This document shows positions 1 to 12,200 of a stretch of 64,000 bases of DNA, in pieces. Where the stretch lies: contig ML679973.1 in the NCBI GenBank assembly GCA_007922225.1, positions 248,001-312,000 of the forward strand. The letters are read 5' to 3'. How positions within the stretch are numbered: position 1 is the first letter of the stretch; each line of letters opens with the position of its first letter. The notes under the pieces are model-generated. The model did no database searches and was not told where the DNA came from. It was given only the letters and a program-made list of their open reading frames with translations. A program made the position numbers and the translations under genes. The stretch is from Emydura subglobosa (Eukaryota; Chordata; Testudines; Chelidae).

Positions 1-254
1 GTGGGGGGGGCGGGAGTGAGACTGAGACAAGGCAAAGCACTGCAGCAATCAGGGCCCTAGCACGGAGCGGCTGTGAGCCAGGGAGCCGTCCCCTTGAGTG
101 AAGGGCCGGGAGCCCCAGCGTTTGGGGAAGGGGGAGCCAAGGAGCCCTGGGAACGGACGGAGGGGACCGCTCTTGTGTTGGAGCCCAGGGCGAGGGAAGA
201 GAGGCACGGGGCTGATCCCAGCTTTCAGATCTTTAGTGCTACGTGTGAAGCATG

Positions 255-344
255 CTAGTGTGTGTGTGTGTCCGTGTGTGTGTCTGTGTGTGTGTGTGTG
301 TGTCTGTGTCTCTGTGTGTGTGTGTGTGTCTGTGTGTCCGTGTG
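255..344. repeat. Imperfect (TG)n microsatellite
   Basis: A run of TG dinucleotides interrupted by single C substitutions (tgtc, tgtg) gives a degenerate microsatellite of roughly 90 bases. The open frames across it are Cys-Val repeats and are not genes. Confidence 0.9.
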
Positions 345-1689
345 TGGGGAGTCTGGAGCTCTCTGGTATGGACGGGGATGGGAGGTGAGGAGGTTTGACG
401 ACTCAGTCCCAGCTAATCAAGTTGGGGGTTGGGGAGCAGGGTGGCTTCGAAGGCCCCTCACCTGCCGGGCCCTGGTCTTTGGGGGCCCAGCGCAGCCCTG
501 CCCCCACCCCAGCTCTCCTTCCCAAAAACCCACTTGTCTTCTCACCCAGCTGCCACCCAGACAAGACAGCAGCAGTAGGGAGCGGTACCGCGGGCACGGG
601 CTGGGCTGGGGGAATTCAATGCAACATTCCCTCCCCCCACACACACACACACAGCCCATGGCCCCTGGGATCCCCCCCAAGCTCCCATCCCTGCCCTTCT
701 TTGCCCCTCCCCCATTCCTTCATCACCCTCCCCTCTTCTCTTGCTCACACGGGTTCAGCCCCCCTCCCCCCCCTGGATAACCAGTTCGCAGTATGGATAT
801 TAAACCTGGCCCAGAGACCGGGGGAATCCGACTCTCCGATGGACAGCCCTGCAGAGACTCTACCCAGAGGACAAACAGCCAGCACCAGGCACGGTGAGCA
901 GAGGGCAGGGATTTACACCACGCAGCGTGTGGTGCAGGGAGCCCTGGAACATCCTGGAGGCAGGAGCGGGTCTCCAGCCCATCCCCTGGTGTCTGCAAAT
1001 CACAGCGTTGTTTCAGGACAAATCCCCACTGCTCGGAGATCTCAGGCAGCGAAGTGAAGCGGAGAGTCTCTGGAGCAACTCCCGTCACAGCCACCATCTG
1101 GGCTGGCATCCCCATCCGCTCCCCTAGCAGCTGCTCTGCACGCAAAATTCCTCACACCGTCTGTCAGCCCACACAGGTGCTCCCCCCATGGGAGTGCCCC
1201 AGGCCGAGCGCTCCCCGCCCAGCAGTAGCCAGGCAGTGCCCGTCCCTAGCAGGCAGCGTAAAGGAGGGAAGGGGCAAGAAGGGACGGACCCCGCGGTGGA
1301 GCTCTGGGGGTGACATTTCCCAGTGCCTCTGCGGCCGCATGGCCAGCTCCATCCCAGGCTGTCCGTGTTCCTCTTCTACCCAGGCCTGCCAGAGGCCGTG
1401 GAGCAGCCGGCTCAAGGACAGCAGAGGAACTAGCCGTCAACCATCCTGCACCCCCATCACCCGCCCTGTCCCTCTTTCCCCTCCTCTTCATCCCCTTCCT
1501 TCCTCGCTTCTCTCTGGCTCCCTCGTCCCCGTTCTCCCCGCCCCAGGTCACAGATGGAAGCACTGGCTGTCCTGAAAGCAGGCCAGGGGTGGATACGCTG
1601 GAATAAGGGATTGGAACAGAGCCAGAGCCTGCAACTCCTGCGCAGCTGAAGAAGACGGGGGCGGCCAGCGGGCGGAAGGGTGCACCGGC

Positions 1690-2150
1690 CCTTGGGAGAG
1701 GCAGGCAGGGTAGTTTCCGCAAGGAGCCACCACGCACTGCTGGGCCGGGGACGAGTGGCCAGGGACATTGGCAGGAGGCTTGTGCTGCCGTAGCTCCCCC
1801 AGGCTGGCACCGCTTCCCGGAAGTTCACGCTGCCACGGCACGGTGTGGCAGACGCTGACGCGGCCGCATTGCCCCCCGCCTGCCGAGCTGGGCCGCTGCA
1901 AAGCACCGCCCAACCCTCCGCCCCAGATCTTCCAGACGGCTGCAGTCCTCCCCCAGTCAGCGGTGGCAGGGCGCTGCTCTACGGCTGCCGGCACTGCTCC
2001 CGGGAAGCTCACGCTGCTGCAGTTAGCGCTCGCTCGGCTGCCATCAATCCCCACCGCTGCCCCCCAGCGGGACGTGGGGCTCTGACATGTGCTGTCGCAC
2101 AAGGCAATTCCCCACCCTTCCCCTGGGAGGCAGCTCTGTGCTGCCGCCAA
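1690..2150. other. GC- and CpG-rich block, possible promoter
   Basis: This block is visibly richer in CpG than its surroundings, including a NotI-like gcggccgc near 1860. It contains two diverged copies of a segment of about 30 bases, near 1802-1832 and 1983-2015, both containing cacgctgc. A CpG-rich block here would suit an upstream promoter for a neighbouring gene such as ENO2 on the minus strand, but no first exon was recognised, so the assignment is only an inference. Confidence 0.3.
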
Positions 2151-2977
2151 CGCCCGGCTGTCCTGGGGAACTAGCCTGCTCCCAGGGTTCAGCAGAGCTG
2201 CTCCCTCCACCTGCTTCCCTCCCTCCACCACACCTCGGACTAGTCCCCCTCCTCGCACCAAGTCCTCTCAAAGACAGCAGGAATCAGCTGCCCCGCACGC
2301 CAGGCTATGCCACGGCGTCTGACTTGGGTGCCCTTGGGAACAGAACCTGCAGCTGCTGGCTGAGCCCTCCCCGAATAAATCCCCTGTGGAGAAGCACATC
2401 TGAGCTGTCCTGCAGCTTGGTGATGTAACACGGATCAGGGCAGGAAAGTGGGGGTTGCATGACATTAAAACAGGAAGGAAAGGAGAGGGGCAGAGGAGGG
2501 AGAATGCAGGGAGTGGGGGGCGGGGGAGCAGGAGGAGGAAGTGAGGGGAGTTTAGCTGGTTTATTTGCCTCTTAGCCTGGTCCCTCTCTCCAGGGAGCCA
2601 AGTGTGGGGGCCCCAGGGTGGGGAGTGTAGAGATGCACAAGGGGATGTTGGATGTGAGGGGGACACTTACCTTCCTAGGGCAGGTGTGAGCGAGAGACAG
2701 AAAGTGCTGCTAGGAGGAGGATGGAGCTGAGGAAGGCTGCAGGACCTCAAGGGGAGATGATGTGTCCTCTAAGCCAACAGCAGCAGCAGCAGCAGGATGG
2801 AGACGCCCCTGATAGGGCCGAGACAGCAGCATGTGACCTGGAGCTGCGATGAGTCAGGATTTAGAAGAAGCTTTGCAAACAGCACGTAAGGGATGGGGGA
2901 GAGAGCGCCAGAGCCAGAGGAGTAGGGGAGGGGGCCCAGGATAATCGACGTCACTCACTCCAAGTTCATTAATTCTT

Positions 2978-2983
2978 TTTATT
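2978..2983 (-). other. LRRC23: LRRC23 polyadenylation signal
   Basis: A canonical AATAAA reads on the minus strand about 275 bases beyond the LRRC23 stop codon at 3259-3261. It is the first canonical signal in the inferred 3' UTR, so cleavage is expected around 2955-2970. Confidence 0.7.
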
Positions 2984-3258
2984 CAGAGCAGCAAATATTG
3001 CAGGAGCCTCACCGTTCAAACTGCACAAATCTGAACTTCGCCCTCGGCCTGTGAGGAGCAGAGCTGCGTTGCAGTGCCTGCCGGAGCCGCATTCCCTCGG
3101 GCAGCACCGTGGGGGTCTCTGCCACGCAGACAGTGAATTTGGGCCAAAGGAAGGGTCTCTAAAGGCCTCATACATGGAGGTGGGGAACGGTGGTCCTGCT
3201 TCCTGGCCCCCTTCCTCCTGCCCCACAAAGTTGTGAGAGACTCGGGGCAGCGGGAGGG

Positions 3259-6200
3259 TCACTCAGTCATTTCCCCTTGGGTAGTTTCCTCCATTTCCTG
3301 AGGGGGGAGGGGAAAGGAGAGGTTAACAAGGGTAGCTGCATATATTGCCTTCTTCCCTCCTCATGGGGTGGGCGACTCTCTAACTGGTGCGACTGTTTTC
3401 TCACTGCTGTCCCTTTTGTTAGCTAAGAGGTCACATGCCTCAGGCCATTTTGCATGGCAGATGTGATGCAGCATGTTCCAGAGAATGCAGCACACACTGT
3501 GCTCTCTCCTGGGGCTTTACTTTAGGCTTTCGCCCCCGCCTACCCTTAATCTAAAAGAAAAGACACTCAGACTGAAAATCATTAGTCTTCCTTTCTCAAT
3601 CTCTTCTCCTTCCTTCCCCTGCTCTAACCTGCTCCTCTTCCCGGCGTCGCTGCCGTGTCTCCTCAGCCTCTGCCCGCTCATCTTCCTCGAAGAAATCCTT
3701 GTCGAGACGCTCAAGGCGTGGGAGCAGCACCAGTGCCTCCAGCCGGTATTCGCTTTCATCAGCACAAGCATTGTCCATCAGCACCAGTGCTCGCAGCATG
3801 GGCAGCACCTGCAGCTTTGCCATCTCCTGAAGGTTCAGAATCGCATTCCCCCTGCAGAGGGGTAGGGGGGCAAGACAGGGAGAGAGAACAACTCTGTTTA
3901 TGGAGACCCCCCAGCTAAACTAACAAGAACAGACGTGACAGAAGCCCATGGAAAGGGACTCGTCAGCAAAACAGCACTGGGCACTTGGGGCTGATACCCG
4001 AGGCTCCCCAAACTGAGAGAGACAAAAAGGAAAACCTTCCCCTCTCTGGGTTTCCTTAGGTGTCTCCTCTGTGCTCAGACAGCCCATTGGATCAGCCAGT
4101 CTCCCCGTCTCCCCGCTACAGCAAATCCCATCAACCCGGTACTGACGGGGGAGGAGAGAGGGACCAAACCAGGATTTGAACAAAGGGTCCAAGGTGCAGG
4201 GAGGGAGACCTGAGATGGGTTTGGAGGGGCCAGTCTCTCCCAAGGAACACAGCAGCAAAGGGTGTCGTCCCAGAGCGGCTGAGGGATCAGAGCACTGGGG
4301 CCGTTGAGGTGGTGAGGGCCCTGAGAGACCAGTGGGCTGGGCAGACCAATCCAGCCCCACCCATTGAAGACTAGTGTCTCCAAAGACGCCAACTTGACAT
4401 GCTTTGGGGAGAGCAGTCCCATTGCCCACAGGGGCACTCCAGAGGGGTCTCCAGGGCCAAAGCGGGTCAGGGGAGGACCCACCGCAGATTGAGGTACTGC
4501 AGGCACTTCATGCTCCTAGAGAAGCCATCCAGGGTCTCGAGCTTATTGTCACGCAGATGCAGGGTTGTGAGCTGCACCAGATCCTCCAGGCCCTCCAGGT
4601 GGCTAATGAAGTTCTGGGCCTGAGCACCAGGAAGGAAACACAGTTGGAGAAAGAGGGAATCGGAATCAGTTAGATTGTTAAAATCCCTTTCAGTTTCCAC
4701 ATACTCATCACCCCCAGTCCACTCCTCTAAAGCGCACCCTCCTCTGGGGTGGAGCATGAGAATTGTTTAACCACCGACAATAGTGCTGCGCAACGGCGTA
4801 GGGAAGGCGGTTCAGTGGAACCCTGTTTCCAAGGGAAGCTGCAGGAAAAATGTTAGGGATGGAGACAAAACTAATCTGAGTTGGGATTTGACTACGAGGG
4901 CTAACACCCTGATTTGGGCAAAGGGAAATGTTTTGTGAGAGACCTAACCTCCAGCAGCATCCTGCTGCGGCACTGGGGCCAGTACTGACGCCAAGGGAAG
5001 AATATCTCCTGTGGAGTAAGCCACCTCACTCCCTGCAGCACAGCGGCCACGAGAACTACACGGAGGCGCTGAGATGGTTACTGATTAGAGAAGAGAGAGC
5101 CCTGCTGAGTCATCCGCAGCACAGGCGCCTGCCACAGCAGTACCCAACCTGTGCCCCTTGTGGTTCTAAACAATGGCCCGATGGGGGGACTGTGTTAAGA
5201 AGAAAACGTGTGTTTGATTATGAATTGAAAAATGTGTTTATGGGATCATAGAGCTTGCCAGCCTGGGTCAGCCCAGTGGGCCATCTAGTCCAGTATCCTT
5301 ACCTCTGATAGTGGCCGGAAACAGAGACTTCAGAGGAAAGGGTAAGAAATACTGCAGGAGGCAGATGTGAGATAATCTGCTCCCAGGGATGTCTCCTCCT
5401 AGCCCCCACTAGTTAGAGGTTGGTTTAAGCCCTGAAACAGGATGTGTTTTATGTTCCTTCCCATTTTTTTTTAAGGATTTACAGTTATAACTGGCTGTAC
5501 TTGTTATCCATATAAATGCCCAGTCTCTCTCTGAATCTTGCTAAGTGCTTGTCTTCAACAACTCTCTGTATCAATAAGTTCCACAATCTAATCACACGTT
5601 GTGTGAAAAAATATGTCCTTTTATTGGTTTTTAATTTGCCCCCTTTCAATTTAATTGACGGTCTCCTTGTTCTTGTGTTAGGTGACAGGGAGAACAGAAG
5701 CTATCATGGGTAGGCCAGTCATTGTTACAGATATAGGTGGGGCTGGGACAGTTTGGAGAAGAGAGGGACGAAGAGGGTCAAGTTTGGGGGGAAACGGGCA
5801 GAAGAGTCTGTGCCCACTAGAGATCACTCCCTTCCAGAGCCCGTCAGCAAACAGCTGTGAAACCCACTGGCCGATATAAGAACACGAGAACGGTCACATG
5901 GTCAGACCAAAGGCCCAGCTCACCCAGTAACTTGTCTTCCGACAGCGGCCAATGCCAGGTGCTTCAGAGGGAATGAACACACCAGGCAGGCATTGAGTGT
6001 CGTCCACTCCCAGCGTCTGGCAGTCAGAGGCCAAGGACACCCAGAGCCTGGGGCTGCATCCTTGACCATCTTGGCTAATAGCCAGTGATGGACCTATCCT
6101 CCATGAACTTATCTCATTCTTTTTTGAACCCCAGCATGGTTTTGGCCTTCACAATATCCCCTAGCAAAGAGATCCCCAGGTTAACTGTGCGTTGTGTGAA

Positions 6201-9200
6201 GAAGTAGTTCCTTTGTTTGTTTTAAACCTGATGCTTGTTAATTTCATTGGGTGAACCCTGTTTCTTGTGTTATGTGGAGGGGTAGATAACAGTTCCTTAT
6301 TCACTTTCTCCACCCCAGTCATGATTTTATAGAACTCTATCATATCCTCCCTCAGTCATCTCTTTTCCAAGATGGACCGTCCCAGTCTTTTTAATCTCTC
6401 CTCATACGGAAGCTGTTCCACACCCTTAATCATTTTTGTTGTCTTTCTCTGTACCTTTCCCAATTGTAATATATCTTTTTTGAGATGAGGTGACCAGACC
6501 TGCATGCTGTATTCAATGTGTGGGCATACCATGGATTTACATAGTAGCATTATGATTTCTTATATGCATTGCATATATAATTACTTATATGAGCTTACAT
6601 TGTTCAGTGGGCAGCACTGAACATTGTAAGATGGAAGTTCCCAGGACTGGGGTCATTCCGTTATATAATCCAAAGAGTGACTGGCTAGATGCACTCACTC
6701 ACTTGTTTACTCTTCCTTTTGGTTAGGAGCCACTTACACACTGAAGGCTGTGTGTGAACTGCCCAGGAGTGGGGGTTCTCATAGCAGAGAGGAGTAAGAC
6801 GGGCTCCAGCACTGCAGGATTGGGGTGACATAGCAATTCACCAGTCCAGATTGCACTAGGAGAACATCACACTAGGGTGTGGGGATCTCCCCAACAATCT
6901 CTATAGTGAAGACCAATGCAAATAATTCATTTAGCTTTTTCGCAACCGCTTTATCTTCCTTGAGTGCTCCTTTAGTACCTCTATCGCACAGTGGCCCCAA
7001 TGATTGTTTGGCAGGCTTCCTGCTTATAAAATACTTTAAAAAAATTTGCTCTTAGTTTTTGTGTCTTTAACTAGTTGCTCTTCAAATGATTTTTTGGGCT
7101 GCCTTATTATACTTTTACACTTGTCTCACCAGAAGCTGTGCTCCTTTCTATTTTCCTTAGTAGGATTTGATTTCCAATTTTTAAAGGATGCCTTTTCACC
7201 TCTAACTACTTCTTTTACTCTGCTGTTTAACCATGGTGGCATTGTTTTGGTTCTCTTGCTGCTTTTTTTATTTGGGGTATACATTTAGTTTGAGCCTATG
7301 ATGATGTTTTTAAATAGTTTCCATTCAGCTTGCAGCCATTTCATCCTTGTGATTGTACTTTTAATGTCCATGTAACTAGCTTCTGCATTTTTGTGCAGTT
7401 CCCCTTTCTGAAGTTAAATGCTTCTGTGGTAGCTTTCTTTGGCATTTTTTCCCTACAAGGATGTTAAATTTAAGTACATTAGGATTGCTATTACCAAGCA
7501 GTTCAGCTATATTCACCTCTTGGACCAGATCCTGTTCTCCACTTAGGACTAAAACAAGAATTGCATTTCCCCTTGTAGGTTCCAGGACTATCTGTTCCAA
7601 AGAACAGTCATTAATGGTGTCTAGAAATTTTATCTCTGTATCCCATCCGGGGGTGACATCAGACCTGCCAACAGTAATTCCGGGCCCCAGGGCAGAACAG
7701 TCAATGTCCCCCCTAGGAAGGGAGGGCTGAGGTTTATGACCATGGGTGGTGGGCGAAGCTTCCCCTTGGGGAGACTAGCTCCCTGTCCTGCCTCTTCTGC
7801 TCAATACCCTGCCCACACTCCACTCCTGCTAAGGCCCTGCCCCCTTCCTCTGCTCGACCCGCTGTCTTCCACACACCCTTTCTCCCAGGCAGTGAGCAAC
7901 GGTGGGGGATCTGAGTGGGGAGGGGGGAGGAGGGACGCGGCGAGCAGCAGTGGGGGGGATGAGCAGGGGAAGAGAAGAGGGAGACACATGGCGAGTGATG
8001 GCGGGGAGCCAAGCAGGGAGGGGGGAAGGAGGGATGCAGTGAGCAATGAGACCGGGCAGTGCCTGAGGTGGGGCCCAGAGTGCAGTGGGGGTGGGGCCGT
8101 GGGTGGAAGAGGTGGATGGGGAGCTAGCCTCCCTGAGGGGAAGCTTTACCTGCTGCCCGAGGCCCGGGCCCTTTTAAATTGCTGGGCCCCTGGCCAATTG
8201 CTCCTTCCCCCCGTCGGAAGGCCTGGGTGACATGTACCCAGTCAATATAAGGATAGTTAAATCCCCCATTATGATTGTATTTTCCGCCTTTGTAATCTTT
8301 CTAATCTCCCTGAGCATTTCACAGTCACCAGCACCATGCTGGTCAGGTGGTTGGTAGTATATTCCTCCTGCTATATGCTTATTATTCAAGCATGGAATTT
8401 CTAGCCATAGCGATTCTGTGCTACAGTTTGGGTCATGTAAGAGTTTTACTGTATTTGACTCTGTGCTTTCTGTCACATGTAATGTCACCAGCCCGACCTA
8501 CTCTGTCATTCCTGTGTATTTTGTGCCTGGTGTTACCGTATTCCATTGATTATCTTCAGTCCACCAAGTTTCTGCGATGCCTGTTATATCAATGTCCTCA
8601 TTTAACGCCAGGCACTCTAGTTCACCCACCTTAGTATTTAGACTTCTGGCATTTGTGTATAAGCACTTGTACATTTTGTCAATATTCAGTTGCTTGCCTT
8701 CATGTGTTCAATTTAAACGGGACTCTTTTGCGTTTGACTGTTCCTCATTGGCTCCTAGCTGAACTTCACCAACTTCTTTCCTCTCCTCTTTACTAGCATA
8801 TACAGTTCCCCCTTGAATAAACTCATTCCTAAGGGGTGTCTCCAGTCTGCACCTCCCGGCTTTCTCCCAGCCCTTAGTTTAAAAAATCCTCTACAACCTT
8901 TTTACATGTTACATCCCAGCAATCTGTTTCCCTTTTTCCTTCCTGTACAGGCTCCTTCTTTCCTAAGAGGCTCCCCAGCTCCTAATAAACCTAAAACTCT
9001 CCTCTCCTACACCATCGTCTCATCCACACAGTGTTTTCTTTTGTAGCATCCTAGCCATGTCTAAGGATTTTACTTTTAACCGAGGGTCTCTGTGACTAAT
9101 CTTACTGGACTGAAATCTCCCTTTCTGCAGTGTAGTGTCTCGCAGTCACTTTTTGTTATGCGACCTGCCTTTTGGATGCTGACCCGAATTATATCGTGGC

Positions 9201-12200
9201 CATGATTTGTGGTTCGGCTCCTGTCAGAATGTTACTTGGGACTAAGTTGAGAAAAGCGTCTCCTCCTGGCTGATGGCGCTCTAGCTGCTCCAAGATGCAA
9301 TCCTTGAAGGTGCTGACAAGTAACGTCTCTGCCCTCGTCCGCAAAGAAAACCTGCACAACACTGTCGAAGCTGGGGCTGGAATCAGCCCTGTCAGGGCGG
9401 AGGAGGGGGAAGGCACCGTCTCCCTCCCTGCCTTGTACCACATCCCCTGCTGCCACAGGAGCAGCTCTCGCTCAGTGTTTCCCAACCAGGTGCGCCGGCC
9501 CTGGACTGGCTCATGCATATTCACGAGTTCATTTGGAGACTATCTGGTGGTGTGCCTCAACATAATTAAAGGTATCAAGGTCTGCCAGGGCAGAGAAAAG
9601 GTTGGGAACCCCTGGTCTAGCGGGGTGCGGGGCAGTCCTTTGTCTGCGGCAGAGTTACTCAGCAGCTCCCGGGCTGGCTGCCTGCTGCATCGCAGACAAA
9701 AGATGTTCCATGGCCTGCTCTCCCGCTGGGTTGTGGGATCCCCGGGGAGTACAGGACAGGAACTCGACTTGCTCCCCGAGCCCAGGAGAGCACTTGGCAC
9801 AGGATGCTATTCTTCCCTACACAGCTACCCAGGGCAGCGCAGGGGAACGGGAACAAAGGAGAAGCTGAGAACCACACAGGTCACAACCCCCCAGTTCTCT
9901 GCAGGGAACTTGCAGCGGGTTTGCACTGACAGAGCGTGCACAATACGTCACAGAATCTGCCCCCAGAGAATTGATTGTGGCTCCCTGACCTTTTTGAAAT
10001 GCGTTTCTCAGGCTGGCACGGCTGGACAGTGCTGGCGCACGGAGATCGGTACGGACTTGGAGGGGACAGCAGTCCCCATGCCACTCTCTGCAGCATAGTT
10101 CCCCTGAGGTGAGGCACTCTTACCAGGTAAAGGTTCTTGAGTTTGGGAAGGTGCAGCCCTGCTGTGGTCTCTAGCTTGTTTCCTCGCAGCTCCAGCGTGT
10201 GCAGGTTCATCAGCTTCCCCGGATCCAGACCCGCTATCACCTGGAGTTCGTTCCCTGAGCGATGGGGAGAAGGAAGCCGTGAAAAGGGTTAATCCCGCCA
10301 GCATTCCCTGCTCAGCACACGGCAAGGAGCACTTCTTTGTGGTGAGGCCTGGCGCACACCCACCTTTAAGGTTGAGGTTGCCCAGGCGTGGGTGGGTAAT
10401 GCCCTCGGTGTCCTTGATATGGTTGTGGGCAAAGCTGGCAATCTGCAGGTAGGGCAGCTCCGGCAGGCGGGCGCTGCTCAGCCGATTCCCATCCACCTTC
10501 AGCCACAGCAGGTGGGTGAGGCTGCCCAGCGGAGACAGATCTCGCAGCTGGTTCTCCGACAAGTCCACGTAACGCAAGTGCATGTAGTTCTGGAGCAGGC
10601 TGATATCTGTCAGATCCCTGCCACAGGATGAGGATGTGAAACAGACATCCAGCCTCCTTCCTCCCCTCCCGTTCCTCCCAGTGCTGGCCTCCACTCTGCC
10701 CCTCCCCACTGCTGGGGAGCCAGTCGCCTCCTCTGCGGCCTGCCTACATCCTGTCTGGAGAAGCTTCTCTGGCCTGGAGAAGGAGGGAGTAAGCAGAGGG
10801 ACTGGAAACAGAGCCCTGAGGGACCTCCAGGTGGGGCCCCCTCCCAGGAATGGAGAAGGAGCTGTCAGGAGGAGGCAGAAAGTGAGGAGAGGAAACCAGC
10901 GACACTGTGAAGAGATGAGTCCACCAGAGGTGGTCCTAGCATTGAAGGCTGGGTGGGGAAAGGAGGGAGACGGGGAAGGACCAGGCTGCAGGCCCAGGAA
11001 GCTGGAGTGCACAGATGGTGACAGGGCTGGGTCTAGGGGCAGGTCAGCCGGGGAGTTTTTTCTGGGCTACTCAGGCATAGGGTGCAGAAAATATTTTCCA
11101 TCCTGGCCAGCAAAACAGCGAGGGCTGCTCCTCGTTAGTGAAAGTCAAGAAGATCTCACCAGTGCCTGGTGGACATGGCCAGGGTGGGGCTCAGTTATCA
11201 GGGATGAGAGTTCCAAGGTCTCCAAAGAATGCCCTCCCCATGACACCTCTGGGTGCATGGATCACAGGCAACTGGTGGGTGAGGAAAGGAGACACTTCAG
11301 GTGGATGCTGAGTTTGGGGTGGTGACAATCCTTTCGACGTCCCCAGGAGTCGGTGCAAAGAGTATAGCTCCGGGGGATGTGCTCTCTGCCTCCCCACTAA
11401 CGAGGGGAGAGCTGCTGAGAGCGCGTCCATCGAACTATCCATCTGTTGTATCTACCCATCCATTGTGTCTAGCCGGATGTTGACACTGGTGTTCTCCCCA
11501 ATGTATCTGGGCATCTACCTGACCCTATTGATCAGAGTGATCTGGAGTGGGGCATCTCAGCGGTCGCGCAGGGTTGGCTAAGTGTGGTGAGGTCTCCACC
11601 AGGGCGTGATGTCCTGCCAGCTGCAGCCTGGGAGTCCAGCTAGAGAGACCGGGCTGCAGAAATGCTTTACTGGCCCAACAAGCTGAACTCCAGTTGGTCT
11701 GTCATCACCTGGTGCTAGCTTTGACCTGGGAGAGCAGGAATAGGCCTATGTAGATATTGGGGGAGAAGCAAACACAGGGGGGGAGGGATGGAGGGAGGGC
11801 CACCACTAATTTGGTGACAGCCCCAAAGCCCATATCCCTTCCTACCATCCCAAGCCAAAAGCAGAGGTAACCCAGCGTTTGATCTGTCCAGGATGTCGAG
11901 TGGGATGCCCCACCAACCATGGCAGACCATACAGAAGGAAGCCCACACCATTGGTCCATTCCTCCATTAAACAACATGCCAGAATTTCTTTCCCAACCTC
12001 CCCCCATCTACCCCGAAAGGTTGCCGTGGGAAGGGAGTTGGCTTCTGTCCTGCTGCCAGTGGGTGGGTGGGTGGGCGGGAGGAGGATTTGACTGTGCACG
12101 TTTCCACACTCACTTTTCCTTTGCCTCTAGCTTCACATAGGCATGCGCCAAGCCATTCCCTGTTTTACACAGGAGGGAGAGGCCTTCCTTCAAGATCTCC

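Larger units (their letters stand above)
1..2964. other. Intergenic region downstream of LRRC23
   Basis: No coding exon could be supported here. Several open frames run through GC-rich sequence on both strands, but none carries a recognisable domain or a conserved splice pattern. The stretch holds a TG microsatellite, a short CA run near 639-653 and a GC-rich block near 1.7-2.15 kb. In mammals ENO2 follows LRRC23 in the same orientation, so its 5' end would be expected at or beyond the left edge, but the conserved enolase N-terminus is not visible here. Confidence 0.6.
4620..10123. other. LRRC23 intron 4, transposon-rich
   Basis: This 5.5-kb intron separates the exons ending KNLYL and beginning AQNFIS. 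It holds three minus-oriented CR1 segments, two hAT-like MITEs and a small perfect-looking hairpin, each listed separately. The segment 4760-5220 and the segment 9050-9470 show no feature I can name. Confidence 0.8.

Noticed and set aside
1548..2261. 237-codon minus-strand frame near the left edge
   Set aside because: Low-complexity Gly/Ala/Ser composition inside a CpG-rich block, with similar frames on both strands; no enolase or other family signature.
9189..9460. Possible unknown exon in LRRC23 intron 4
   Set aside because: Open frames exist on both strands but with no splice support or conserved motif; the LRRC23 frame is complete without it.
10008..11012. 334-codon minus-strand frame
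   Set aside because: It contains the real LRRC23 exon 3 (10364-10617), but the ends are intron sequence read through; exon 4 is joined by splicing in a different frame.
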